Position numbers and translations under genes: made by a program. Of a stretch of DNA of 64,000 bases, positions 18,278 through 26,416 are shown in pieces. The number at the start of each line of letters is the position of its first letter. Position 1 is the stretch's first letter. The notes beneath the pieces were generated by a model. The model saw only the letters and a list, made by a program, of their open reading frames with translations, was not told the origin of the DNA and ran no database searches. This stretch comes from Bacillota bacterium (GTDB taxonomy: Bacteria > Bacillota_I > Bacilli_A > RF39 > UBA660). The stretch is taken from contig JAEWOE010000006.1 in assembly GCA_023460995.1 (NCBI GenBank), positions 186,001 to 250,000 on the forward strand. Reading direction: 5' to 3'.

Positions 18278-19003
18278 ATGAATTATACAATAGAGATAAA
18301 TAATTTTGAAGGACCATTAGATTTACTACTACATTTAATAAAAGAATCTGAAGTTGATATATGTGACATAAATATTGAAGAAATAACAAACCAGTATTTA
18401 GAATATATAAATAAGATGGATGCATTAAATCTAAATGTAGCTAGTGAATACTTAGTTATGGCAGCAGAACTTATTGAGATTAAATCATCTACATTACTTC
18501 CAAAACGAAAAATTGAAACTGAAGATGATTATGAAGAAGATCCAAGAGAAATATTAATTAATAGGTTACTAGAATATGAGCGATATAAAAATATTACTTC
18601 ATCATTAAAAGAGTTCGAACTTGAAAGAGGAAAAATATTTTCAAAGGAACCATATGATTTAACTGATATAACTAATTATAATAATGAAATAGAAGAAAAT
18701 TTTAAAATGGAAGATTTAGTTGAAGCATTTAATAATTTATTAGCGAGAAAACAATTAGATAAACCATTAAATACAAAAATAACTTCTAAGGAATATTCAA
18801 TTTTTGAAAGAAGTAATCAAATAAAAAATTTACTAAAGTTAAAAAGAAAAATTAGTTTTGTAGATTTATTTGATAATATAGAAAAAGATTATATTGTAAT
18901 AACATTTTTATCTATATTAGATATGGCTAAACATGGTGATATTGATATAAAACAAGATAATAACTTTGGAGATATAGTTTTAGAAATAAAGGAAAGTGAT
19001 TAA
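18278..19003 (+). CDS. scpA: Segregation and condensation protein A
   Basis: ATG at 18278 is chosen (GGAAGTG upstream; the in-frame TTG at 18263 overlaps it). The 241-residue protein begins MNYTIEINNFEGPLDLLLHLI, the ScpA hallmark, then SEYLVMAAELIEIKSSTLLP and a C-terminal winged helix (ISFVDLFDN, FLSILDMAKHGDI). ScpA is the kleisin of the Smc-ScpAB condensin that organises and segregates the chromosome. scpB begins immediately after the stop codon, indicating translational coupling. Confidence 0.97.
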   Translation: MNYTIEINNFEGPLDLLLHLIKESEVDICDINIEEITNQYLEYINKMDALNLNVASEYLVMAAELIEIKSSTLLPKRKIETEDDYEEDPREILINRLLEYERYKNITSSLKEFELERGKIFSKEPYDLTDITNYNNEIEENFKMEDLVEAFNNLLARKQLDKPLNTKITSKEYSIFERSNQIKNLLKLKRKISFVDLFDNIEKDYIVITFLSILDMAKHGDIDIKQDNNFGDIVLEIKESD

Positions 19004-19570
19004 ATGGAATTATTAGGAGTACTTGAAGGTATTTTATTTGTTGTTGGTAATGAGGGTATTTCTATTGAAAGACTTAAAGATATTTTAGGTATAGAAGAAG
19101 AAAAAATTAATTATTTAATAAGTTCATTAAAAGAAGAGTATAGTAAAGATAATCATGGATTTGATATAGAATCTCTAGCTGGAAAATATAAACTTGTAAC
19201 TAAGAAAGAGCACAAGGAATATTATGAGAAACTAGTTGAAGTTGAAAAGAATGATGAGTTATCTAATTCGGCATTGGAAACACTTGCTGTAATAGCTTAT
19301 AATTCTCCGGTAACTAGAGGTTATGTAGATGAGATACGTGGTGTTGATAGTGTTTATCAAATAAAAAAACTATTGTATAGAAATTTAATAAAAGAAGTAG
19401 GTAGGTCAGAACTACCAGGAAAACCTATTCTTTATGCTGTTACAGATGAGTTTCTAGATTATCTAGGATTATCTTCAATTGATCAATTACCTAAGCTTGA
19501 AGATGTTAAAAATGATAATGAGGATATTATTTCAGATTTATATCAATCTAAATATAAAGAAGAGTTATAA
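19004..19570 (+). CDS. scpB: Segregation and condensation protein B
   Basis: A 188-residue winged-helix protein: LEGILFVVGNEGISIERL, then ALETLAVIAYNSPVTRGYVDEIRGV and GRSELPGKPILYAVTDEFLDYLGL, the conserved ScpB core. It binds the ScpA kleisin as a dimer in the Smc complex. Its ATG abuts the scpA stop. The C-terminal tail is acidic. Two tRNA genes follow. Confidence 0.97.
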   Translation: MELLGVLEGILFVVGNEGISIERLKDILGIEEEKINYLISSLKEEYSKDNHGFDIESLAGKYKLVTKKEHKEYYEKLVEVEKNDELSNSALETLAVIAYNSPVTRGYVDEIRGVDSVYQIKKLLYRNLIKEVGRSELPGKPILYAVTDEFLDYLGLSSIDQLPKLEDVKNDNEDIISDLYQSKYKEEL

Positions 19571-19623
19571 AAATAATTCTTTTTTATTTTATTTAAAATT
19601 AAAATATGTTATAATACAAATAT

Positions 19624-19708
19624 GCCGGTATGATGGAATGGTAGTCATGCTTGACTCAAAATCAAGTGGGTTTTGCCCGTGTCGGTTCAAGTCCGACTAC
19701 CGGTACCA
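19624..19708 (+). tRNA. tRNA-Leu (CAA)
   Basis: An 85-nt class II tRNA: acceptor GCCGGTA pairs with TACCGGT (one G-U), anticodon loop CTCAAAA gives CAA, there is a long variable arm with GGG/CCC stem, T arm with GGTTCAAGTCC, and an encoded CCA. A -10 element TATAAT lies at 19610-19615. Confidence 0.97.
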
Positions 19709-19739
19709 ATTATTATTTTAATATTTTGTTTAAAATAAC

Positions 19740-19768
19740 TTGCAAATAGTTAATTTTACTGGTAAAAT
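19740..19768 (+). promoter_or_regulatory. tRNA-His promoter
   Basis: TTGCAA (19740-19745), 17 bp, TAAAAT (19763-19768), 13 bp before the tRNA. Confidence 0.65.
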
Positions 19769-19780
19769 ATTATTGCATTT

Positions 19781-19857
19781 GGCGATTATGGTGAAGTGGT
19801 TAACACGGTAGATTGTGGTTCTATTATGCGTGGGTTCGATCCCCACTATTCGCCCCA
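19781..19857 (+). tRNA. tRNA-His (GTG)
   Basis: A 77-nt tRNA with the histidine-specific extra G at -1 opposite C73, anticodon loop TTGTGGT (GTG), T arm GTGGGTTCGATCCCCAC and encoded CCA. The acceptor stem has a T-T mismatch at position 5-68. No terminator follows directly; instead the mobile element begins at its 3' end. Confidence 0.95.
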
Positions 19858-19859
19858 GA
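19853..19859. repeat. Candidate attachment-site repeat, left copy
   Basis: CCCCAGA spans the discriminator base and CCA of tRNA-His plus GA. It matches 29725-29731 exactly. Seven bases could match by chance in this length at low but real odds. Confidence 0.45.
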
Positions 19860-19868
19860 TATGAGAGA

Positions 19869-19957
19869 GTTGCTACCCCATTATGAAAATAATGGGTGTG
19901 GCATTAAATATATCAGACAGTTAGAAAAGGTTGTTCCTAGAAGGGAGCAACTTTTTT
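19869..19957 (+). promoter_or_regulatory. Structured leader with two hairpins and alternative pairing
   Basis: Hairpin 1 is a 14-bp stem with GAAA loop and one bulge (TGCTAC and CCCATTAT with ATAATGGG and GTGGCA). Hairpin 2 (GTTGTTCC with GGA-G-CAAC) is followed by six T and ends just before the ATG at 19958, like a terminator. The segment AGTTGCT at the start of hairpin 1 can instead pair with AGCAACT in hairpin 2, so the two states exclude each other. Transcription attenuation of the element's first genes is inferred. Confidence 0.5.
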
Positions 19958-20263
19958 ATGTTAGAATTTAGAACAGTAAGAAATTTAAAAGCAGATAAGA
20001 ATTTCTTAGACTTTATTGGTAAAGATAGCCTTGCTTTTAAGGGAATTGATGGAGCAATATTAGAGATAAAGAAAACCAATATTAAGACTGTCAAACCAAT
20101 TATTTATGAGATTCAAGATTTGAATTTAATAATACATCATTATGCTTGTGATAATCTAAATAGTAAAAGATATTATATTCCAAGTTATAAGAAATCCTAT
20201 ACTCTAAATCAAATTAAAGAAATTATTAGAACTATGCTTACTACAAAAACAATTGACAAATAG
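19958..20263 (+). CDS. Small element-encoded protein, unknown
   Basis: A 101-residue protein starting at ATG 19958 with AAGGGAG 10 nt upstream; an in-frame TTG at 19931 lies before that site. It is a soluble alpha/beta-looking protein (LKADKNFLDFIGKDSLAFK, IIYEIQDLNLIIHHYA) with a basic C-terminus. I recognise no family. It is the first gene inside the element, just left of the recombinase, so an accessory role in recombination or regulation is possible but unsupported. Confidence 0.65.
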   Translation: MLEFRTVRNLKADKNFLDFIGKDSLAFKGIDGAILEIKKTNIKTVKPIIYEIQDLNLIIHHYACDNLNSKRYYIPSYKKSYTLNQIKEIIRTMLTTKTIDK

Positions 20264-20280
20264 AATTTTTAGTCTATAAT
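20253..20280 (+). promoter_or_regulatory. Strong promoter upstream of the recombinase
   Basis: TTGACA (20253-20258), 16 bp, TATAAT (20275-20280): a near-consensus sigma-A promoter overlapping the end of the previous gene. Confidence 0.85.
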
Positions 20281-20305
20281 AAAGGACAATTATTTATATT
20301 TGCTC

Positions 20306-20354
20306 AAAGGCGAAGTAGTATGTATAACCTATATGTATTACTTCGCCTTTTTTT
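20306..20354 (+). terminator. 21-bp hairpin terminator/attenuator before the recombinase
   Basis: A continuous 21-bp stem (20306-20326 with 20330-20350, three G-T wobbles), loop ACC and seven T. It lies only about 20 nt after the promoter's likely start site, so most transcripts should stop after roughly 65 nt. Confidence 0.88.
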
Positions 20355-20375
20355 ATAATAAAAAGGAGTGATAAT

Positions 20376-22124
20376 TTGAATAAAAGAGCAGGGGTATATG
20401 TTCGAGTTTCAACCGAAGAACAAAGAGATTATGGATACTCCATTGATGGACAGTTAAGAGAATTAAGAGATTATTGTAAAAGACAGGACTATGTCATTGG
20501 GGATATTTACAATGATGCAGGACATAGTGCCAAAGATTTAAAAAGACCAAATATGGAGAGAATGCTTGAAGATATTGAAAAAGGAAATATTGATGTAGTC
20601 GTTGCAATTAAAGTTGATAGATTAACTCGTGAGGGTTATGATGGACATTGGTTTTTAAAATATTGTAAAGAGCATAATTGTATGATTGATTTACTATATG
20701 AAAATTATGATATTAATACACCGAATGGTGAAATGTTATATGGAATGAACGTTCTGTTTGCTCAAAGAGAACGAAGAGAAATTGCAGGTAGAACAAAGCG
20801 AGGAATGGAAGAGGCAGTAAGACAAGGAAAATACCCCAATAAACCACCGTATGGCTATAAAAAAGATGAAAATGGTATATTAGTACCTGATCCAATTACT
20901 TCTATCGTAGTGCAAGATATTTACGATATGTATTTAAATGGAATGTCTAGTGTAGATGTTATGGATAAATTAAAAGAGGATAATCGATATACTGATTATT
21001 TTAGTGTAAGACCACATACAATCATTAATATTATTAAGAACCCAATGTATAAAGGTGATTTAATATGGGGAAAGACAAATCGAAAAAAAGAAGATATTGT
21101 ATATTTAGAACAACATCATCAAGCGCTTGTTTCAAACGAAGTATGGGAAAAAGCCCAAGACCAAATTATTCGTAATACTAATGGTGGATATGGTGAAAAA
21201 GTTCATATTTTTAGGGGAATTATTAAATGTCCACATTGCCACAAACCAATGAGTAATTACTTTTCTAGGAAACATAAAGGTAAAAAAATAAAATTAACCT
21301 ACTATTTGACTTGTCATAATAGAGAATGTCAAGATTATAAAAAATTATATAATACAGGAAAAATTGAACAAGAACTATTGCCCTTATTACAAGATTTGTG
21401 TGTATTTTCTATATTAAATGATAATGTCATTAATATACCTAGTTTAAAAGGAAAGAATCAATTATTAGCCCTTGAAAAAGCATTAGAAGAATTAACAAAG
21501 AAAGAAAACAATGTCATTAGTTTATTTGTTGATAATAGATTAAATAAACAAATACTAGATAATAAAATGAATCAAATAGTAAAAGAAAGAGAAAATATCA
21601 ATCACAAAATAGAAAAGTTAAGTGATGAAAAATTATTTCGATTTGATAATGATATTGAAGAACTATTTGATAAAAGAAAACCTCAACCTAACATTGCTAT
21701 ATCGAATATATGGAACTTACTTACAAGAGGAGCAAAACGAGATATTATTCAAAAATATGTTAAAGAAATAGAAGTTAATATTGATGAAAACTATGACATT
21801 ACAATTGAAAAAGTAATTTTCTATAATGACTTTCTACAAAATGATTTATTTAGTTTTAGTGAATATTTAATAAATAAGGCAAATGAAAGAAATAATACAT
21901 TTGAAATAAAAGGTATTTACAGTAAGTTAGATTTTGAACTATTAATGAAGGATTTAAAACCAAAAGAAATATTTGATATTGATGAAATAATTAAAGCAAG
22001 AACATTTGAGTATGAAAATCAAATGACAGAACTAGAAAAAATAAAAGGCAATAAAACATTATTTATCTATGGGATTAAAATAAATGAGGAAATCAACAAC
22101 TTTAAAATAGTTGTTCCAAATTAG
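20376..22124 (+). CDS. Large serine recombinase (site-specific integrase/excisionase)
   Basis: A 582-residue protein with a TTG start and GGAGTGAT upstream. The N-terminal resolvase domain has the nucleophile Ser12 in YVRVSTEEQ, then AIKVDRLTR and NVLFAQRERREIAGRTKRG. The recombinase domain follows (NKPPYGYKKDENG, IIKNPMYKGDLIWGK), then a zinc ribbon (IKCPHCHKPMS, CHNREC) and a C-terminal coiled-coil region. This is the domain order of large serine integrases that insert and excise mobile elements. It sits near the left end of the element, behind a hairpin that may limit its expression. Confidence 0.96.
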   Translation: MNKRAGVYVRVSTEEQRDYGYSIDGQLRELRDYCKRQDYVIGDIYNDAGHSAKDLKRPNMERMLEDIEKGNIDVVVAIKVDRLTREGYDGHWFLKYCKEHNCMIDLLYENYDINTPNGEMLYGMNVLFAQRERREIAGRTKRGMEEAVRQGKYPNKPPYGYKKDENGILVPDPITSIVVQDIYDMYLNGMSSVDVMDKLKEDNRYTDYFSVRPHTIINIIKNPMYKGDLIWGKTNRKKEDIVYLEQHHQALVSNEVWEKAQDQIIRNTNGGYGEKVHIFRGIIKCPHCHKPMSNYFSRKHKGKKIKLTYYLTCHNRECQDYKKLYNTGKIEQELLPLLQDLCVFSILNDNVINIPSLKGKNQLLALEKALEELTKKENNVISLFVDNRLNKQILDNKMNQIVKERENINHKIEKLSDEKLFRFDNDIEELFDKRKPQPNIAISNIWNLLTRGAKRDIIQKYVKEIEVNIDENYDITIEKVIFYNDFLQNDLFSFSEYLINKANERNNTFEIKGIYSKLDFELLMKDLKPKEIFDIDEIIKARTFEYENQMTELEKIKGNKTLFIYGIKINEEINNFKIVVPN

Positions 22125-22131
22125 GTAAAAT

Positions 22132-23391
22132 ATGAGTTATGCAATATTTAGAGTAGAGCCAATTAATAAGTTGAAAGATTTAGGACAAATTGGTGCTCAT
22201 AATGGAAGATTAAAAGAAGCTTACAAAAGTAATCCCGATATAGATAAAAGTAAATCATCTGAAAATGTTCACCTAGTTCCATTATCAAATAGTAATTATC
22301 ACAATAGTTATATGAAACTGGTGAGTGATTATAAAATACAACACGATAAGAAACAAGAAACGGAAAGGGAAAACAGAAAGAAATCGTTTAATCAAATGTT
22401 AGACGATTCTAATAGTGTAGTTGCTGATGAACTACTGTTTACAAGTGATAAAGAATTTTTCAAAGATATGAGTAAAGATGAAATAATTAAATGGGCAAAT
22501 GCTTGTATGGATTTTGTCTATGAGGATATCGGTTATAGTAAAAATCAAGTATTAAATGCAGTTATTCATTTAGATGAGAAAACACCCCACTTACATTGTG
22601 TGGTAGTACCTTTAATTAAAAAATATGATAAAAGAAGTAAGCAAGAAAAATTAACGATATCTAAAAAATATTATATGAAAGATAAACAATACTTATCTAC
22701 TTTACAAGATAGATACCATGAACGAATGCTTAAAAATGGGTATGATTTAGATAGAGGTATTAAAAATAGTGACAATGAACATATCGATATTAAACAATAT
22801 AAAAAAATAACTAGGAAATTAAATCTAGAGCTTGAAAGTAAAAATAAAAAGTTAACTGGAGCAATGGAAGAATTAGAAACTAAAATGCTTTCTAATAAAG
22901 AAATGGTATTTGATAAAGAATATGTAAAAATAAAAAAAGATACCTTTGATTCTATGAATAAAGTAATTAACAAAGCAAAAAAAGTTATGGATATAAAACC
23001 CAAAATTCAAAAGGTTTATAGTGAAGTAGATGAGTATGCGAAATCGTATCGATATTTAGAGAATGAAAATACCAATATCAAAAAAGAAGTTAAATATCTA
23101 AGAAATCAAAATTATAAGTTAAAACAAGAAAATAAAGATCTAATGACCTATATAAAAGCCATTTTAAAGATTATAAAAGAGTTCTTTAGAGAATTACTAA
23201 TAATTGGTAATGATCGAGTAAAATCAAGAACAACGGAAGAAATAAAGGAATATTATAATCAAAAAGATTTTACAAAAAAAGATGTTGTTGATATAGCAGT
23301 AAATACTGACCAAGAAGATGACTTGTTGAGTTACATAGGTGTTGATAAAGATTATGAAAAAGAAGAAAACGATATTGATATGGAAATTTAG
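22132..23391 (+). CDS. MobV/Pre family relaxase
   Basis: A 419-residue plasmid-type mobilization protein. The N-terminal relaxase domain carries HNGRLKEAY near residue 23 and the HUH metal motif VIHLDEKTPHLHCVVVPL near residue 145, both typical of the Mob_Pre (MobV) family. The C-terminal half is lysine-rich coiled coil (ENTNIKKEVKYLRNQ). It nicks one DNA strand at oriT and leads transfer using a helper conjugation machine. It starts 7 bp after the recombinase stop. A matching oriT candidate lies at 25844-25947. Confidence 0.95.
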   Translation: MSYAIFRVEPINKLKDLGQIGAHNGRLKEAYKSNPDIDKSKSSENVHLVPLSNSNYHNSYMKLVSDYKIQHDKKQETERENRKKSFNQMLDDSNSVVADELLFTSDKEFFKDMSKDEIIKWANACMDFVYEDIGYSKNQVLNAVIHLDEKTPHLHCVVVPLIKKYDKRSKQEKLTISKKYYMKDKQYLSTLQDRYHERMLKNGYDLDRGIKNSDNEHIDIKQYKKITRKLNLELESKNKKLTGAMEELETKMLSNKEMVFDKEYVKIKKDTFDSMNKVINKAKKVMDIKPKIQKVYSEVDEYAKSYRYLENENTNIKKEVKYLRNQNYKLKQENKDLMTYIKAILKIIKEFFRELLIIGNDRVKSRTTEEIKEYYNQKDFTKKDVVDIAVNTDQEDDLLSYIGVDKDYEKEENDIDMEI

Positions 23392-23436
23392 AGTGTGTGA
23401 TATAATGAAACTATAGTTAAGGAGAATTTGGTGATT

Positions 23437-24198
23437 ATGAAAAAAAGAGCAATCATATTAATTCCATTTATTATTTTAGCAATAATAATTATAAGTTTTC
23501 TTATTTTTAGAAATATACAATTAGGCTATGGAAAAATAAGTATAATTTATGATAAAACTAATGGTAGTCAAACAATAGAATTAGGAATTCCTAAATTATC
23601 TTTTATGGCAAAAGAAAACGATAAAAGCTATTCATTTAAAAATATAAGGAGTAACAAAAATTTAACAAAAGAGGTTAAAGATTTCTTAAAAACGCTAGAA
23701 CTCATAAAATGTAATGATACAACGTATTATTATGACAAAAAGAATAATTTTACAATTATTGATTATTCAATTAAAACTCATTTCATATACAATACTATTT
23801 CATATAAGGTTTCTGATGGAAATTATTGTGAAGATATGAATATTATTGAAGAAAAAAATAGGTATGAAGAAATATTCGGTGAAGTGAGAACATTTGGTTT
23901 TTATAGTAACGAAAACGACAATAAACTTTCAATAGCTTTTTACATCTATTTTCCTAATACGAGAACAAATGAATTTAGAGGCGAATTAGCTATTGGAAGT
24001 AATGGCAGTTGGCTAGAAGCTTCGGAAGGATATTTTATTATTGAAAATAATGAACTTATTTATACCAGAACTACTATAAATAAGAAAAATGATACCATTG
24101 TAATTCCTGAAAAATCTGTTTTTAAAATTCAAAATAAAAAATTAATATTAATTGATAATTATTTATCAGATTATGAAAGAAATATAATATTAGAATAA
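23437..24198 (+). CDS. Membrane-anchored protein of the mobile element, unknown
   Basis: A 253-residue protein read from ATG 23437 (TTG 23428 and GTG 23431 are alternatives close to AAGGAG at 23419). It has one N-terminal membrane helix and a mostly beta extracytoplasmic part with two cysteines (LIKCNDTTYYY and NYCEDMN). No family recognised. It is the first of three envelope proteins in a row downstream of the relaxase; a role in mobilization or as cargo cannot be decided. Confidence 0.7.
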   Translation: MKKRAIILIPFIILAIIIISFLIFRNIQLGYGKISIIYDKTNGSQTIELGIPKLSFMAKENDKSYSFKNIRSNKNLTKEVKDFLKTLELIKCNDTTYYYDKKNNFTIIDYSIKTHFIYNTISYKVSDGNYCEDMNIIEEKNRYEEIFGEVRTFGFYSNENDNKLSIAFYIYFPNTRTNEFRGELAIGSNGSWLEASEGYFIIENNELIYTRTTINKKNDTIVIPEKSVFKIQNKKLILIDNYLSDYERNIILE

Positions 24199-24239
24199 TA
24201 TTATAAGTTGTATATAATTAATAATTTGGAGGAAATAAA

Positions 24240-24740
24240 ATGAAAAAAATTTTTGTAGTAATGGTTATTATGTTACTGTTTCTTAGTGGTTGTACTAATG
24301 AAGTGGAAGACGGATATAATAATGTCGATCTATTAGAAACAACATATCAATTTAGTGGAAATAGTAAAAATTTTAGTTTTGATATTGGTAAAGTCAATTT
24401 TTCAAACAATGAAAAAGATATTTTAATTAAAGGGTTTAAACAAAAAAATAAAATTAAAAATTTATCAAATATCAAATTTATAATTTCATTTGATAATAAT
24501 ATATGGTCTACTCAAGAAAATAATAAAAAAATGAATAAAATAAATTCAATAATGAAAAATATTATTTTTTATGAAAGAGGAATTATATGTACACAAGATA
24601 GTGGGATTAATTGTGAAGAAACTTTTTTTAGTAGAACTACCAAAGATGACTTTAAGACTAAAATTAAAATTGAAGTAGAATATTGTACTAATGAAAATAC
24701 TTGTAAAATAGAACAATTTAATCTATCGTATGAGGAGTAA
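24240..24740 (+). CDS. Lipoprotein of the mobile element, unknown
   Basis: A 166-residue protein with a lipoprotein signal: MKKIFVVMVIMLLFLSGC, lipobox LSGC, lipidated Cys at residue 18. The mature part is Asn/Lys-rich and contains four further cysteines (GIICTQ, GINCEE, VEYCTN, NTCKIE). GGAGG lies just before the ATG. It is 6 bp from the next gene. No known domain. Confidence 0.75.
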   Translation: MKKIFVVMVIMLLFLSGCTNEVEDGYNNVDLLETTYQFSGNSKNFSFDIGKVNFSNNEKDILIKGFKQKNKIKNLSNIKFIISFDNNIWSTQENNKKMNKINSIMKNIIFYERGIICTQDSGINCEETFFSRTTKDDFKTKIKIEVEYCTNENTCKIEQFNLSYEE

Positions 24741-24746
24741 AAAAGT

Positions 24747-25754
24747 ATGAAAAAGATTTTTATTTTATTAAAGAAAAATATATTATTTTATACACTTATA
24801 TATTCGATTATTTTTATTTTAGGATGGGCAATATTATATTTATGCAATTGGGTTTATTTGTTTTGGTTTAAAGAATTTTCAATTTCAATTATTATTATTG
24901 GTATTATAATGAGTACTATTAAATATATAAAAAAATTAAACTATCCAACAACAGAAAAAAGATTACTGTATTTAATATATTTACCTGTTGAATTATTTAT
25001 TTCACTTGTAGTAGTAACGTTAATAACCCTTCCTTATTTGTTTAACGAGGAAAGAATAGTGATAGTAGATAATAAGTTATATGTTGAAATTCGATATAGT
25101 ATATTACTTTCAAATGGAAAAAATTATTATGATTTTATCAATCCTATTTTCAGAAAAAAGCAACCGCGTTTTAAAAAAGCATATGATGACTCATTAAGTG
25201 ATTCAAATTATCTATATACAACCTACTATGATGATAATGGAAAAGTTATTAAATCAAAAGATAAAAATAATATTATTGATGACCAAAGTAATAAACAAGC
25301 AGAAATATTATATACAAAGAAAATTAATGAACAAATTTATTACAGAATTATGAAAATCGATGTCGCTCTAGCACAAAGAATTATTATTACAGTAGAAAAA
25401 TCAGTAGATGGTGGAAAAGAATACTCTAATCAACTATCAAATAAGTTTATAACTGTCAATAATGAAACAAAATATGAATTTATAAATGAAAATATTATTT
25501 TTATAAATGATAATGGAATATCAGGACAAAGTGTAGCTGATAGAGCATTATTAGCTAGTCAAGATGGTGGGAAAACATTTGAAAGAATTAAATTAAATCT
25601 AAATGATGATTTAATTGACTATATTTATTTTGAGGAAATGCCTTATTTTGAAAATGATAAGCTAAGATTAAAAGTTCAAGCATATTTAACAAAAGATCCA
25701 GAAATTTTGAACTTAATTAGTATAGATAATGGCTTAACTTGGGAACAAGAATAG
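24747..25754 (+). CDS. Polytopic membrane protein with Asp-box-like extracellular domain
   Basis: A 335-residue protein with about three membrane helices in the first 105 residues and then an extracytoplasmic domain. That domain has three Asp-box-like turns: SVDGGKEY, SQDGGKTFE and SIDNGLTWE, the motif of sialidase/BNR beta-propellers, though a full propeller would need more length. It may bind glycans or proteins; no catalytic claim is made. It is the last gene before the oriT-like intergenic region. Confidence 0.72.
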   Translation: MKKIFILLKKNILFYTLIYSIIFILGWAILYLCNWVYLFWFKEFSISIIIIGIIMSTIKYIKKLNYPTTEKRLLYLIYLPVELFISLVVVTLITLPYLFNEERIVIVDNKLYVEIRYSILLSNGKNYYDFINPIFRKKQPRFKKAYDDSLSDSNYLYTTYYDDNGKVIKSKDKNNIIDDQSNKQAEILYTKKINEQIYYRIMKIDVALAQRIIITVEKSVDGGKEYSNQLSNKFITVNNETKYEFINENIIFINDNGISGQSVADRALLASQDGGKTFERIKLNLNDDLIDYIYFEEMPYFENDKLRLKVQAYLTKDPEILNLISIDNGLTWEQE

Positions 25755-25843
25755 CAATAAAAAGATAGAATATATTTTATAACAAAATATAATTATGATT
25801 ATTAGCTAAGTTTTGTGATATCTTTTGACGGCCGAAAGAGTAA

Positions 25844-25947
25844 CACACTACGCTATTGGCTAAAGCCAATAACGAGTGTGCAAAGGGAGAACCCTTTTGA
25901 TACCCCTTTACCATAATTTTTGCTAATAATTGATATGCAAAAATTAT
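25844..25947. other. Putative oriT of the mobile element
   Basis: Three inverted repeats in a 313-bp gene-free stretch: CACACT/AGTGTG (25844-25849, 25875-25880) enclosing TATTGGCT/AGCCAATA; AAAGGG/CCCTTT (25882-25887, 25892-25897); and an 11-bp pair (25913-25923, 25937-25947). The nick site described for the MobV plasmid pMV158 follows GTGTG in TAGTGTG; here GAGTGTG ends the first repeat at 25880, a plausible nick position. The element's relaxase is of that family. Function is inferred. Confidence 0.6.
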
Positions 25948-25952
25948 ATTAA

Positions 25953-25977
25953 GATAAAGCAATATTATTGCTTTATC
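25953..25977. repeat. 11-bp inverted repeat
   Basis: GATAAAGCAAT (25953-25963) and its complement (25967-25977) around a 3-nt loop, without a T run. Part of the repeat-rich stretch between the oriT-like repeats and the xre gene. Confidence 0.6.
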
Positions 25978-26036
25978 ACAAGTCTATTGCCACTTTCATT
26001 TTTGCTAAAGCAAAAACAAAACGTGCCACGACTTTT

Positions 26037-26077
26037 AAAAAATGACCTAATCGCATTAGCGAAAAGGTCATTTTTTC
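26037..26077. terminator. Terminator overlapping the xre stop
   Basis: An 11-bp stem (26037-26047 with 26066-26076) flanked by A and T runs. It can stop the xre transcript on the minus strand and rightward reading from the mobilization region. Confidence 0.85.
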
Positions 26078-26298
26078 TTATATTCCATTATATCTTGAAC
26101 ATTACATTTTAATGCTTCACATAGTGATGATAATATATGCAAGTCCACTCTACTAATTGTCCCATTGTAATATCCCTGTATTGTTTCAAACCTTAAACCT
26201 GTTTCAACACATAATCTGTTTTTTGAATATCCTTTTTCTTTCATTAGTTTATCTAGTTTAAATATTATGTATGAGTTATTCTTATTTAATTTTTCCAT
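26068..26298 (-). CDS. Xre-type helix-turn-helix repressor
   Basis: A 76-residue protein starting at ATG 26298 (an ATG 12 nt further upstream is possible). It is a single HTH_3 domain: LDKLMKEKGYSKNRLCVETGLRFETIQGYYNG then LHILSSLCEALKCNVQDIMEY. It ends with TGA inside a terminator. It is divergent from the gene at 26417, whose promoter contains two matching inverted repeats, so this protein probably represses that gene and perhaps itself, a common switch in mobile elements. Confidence 0.9.
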   Translation of the reverse strand: MEKLNKNNSYIIFKLDKLMKEKGYSKNRLCVETGLRFETIQGYYNGTISRVDLHILSSLCEALKCNVQDIMEYKKK

Positions 26299-26344
26299 GT
26301 AACACCACACCTTACTAAAATAATCATATCACTTATCCTACATC

Positions 26345-26374
26345 TTGACATTCTACAACAGAATGTAGTATATT
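26345..26374 (+). promoter_or_regulatory. Promoter of gene 26417 with Xre operators
   Basis: TTGACA (26345-26350) and TATATT (26369-26374), 18-bp spacing. Operator 1, CTACAACAGAATGTAG (26353-26368), fills the spacer; operator 2, CTACATCACAATGTAG (26385-26400), covers the start region. The centres are 32 bp apart, about three helical turns, so two dimers would sit on one DNA face. Confidence 0.8.
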
Positions 26375-26416
26375 GTTTTTGATACTACATCACAATGTAG
26401 TGAAAGGAGATTGAAA

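Noticed and set aside
19479..19721. Plus-strand frame across scpB end and tRNA-Leu
   Set aside because: It runs through the tRNA and the end of scpB in another frame.
25777..26112. Short frames on both strands in the oriT-like region
   Set aside because: They lie over inverted repeats, have no ribosome sites and give low-complexity peptides.
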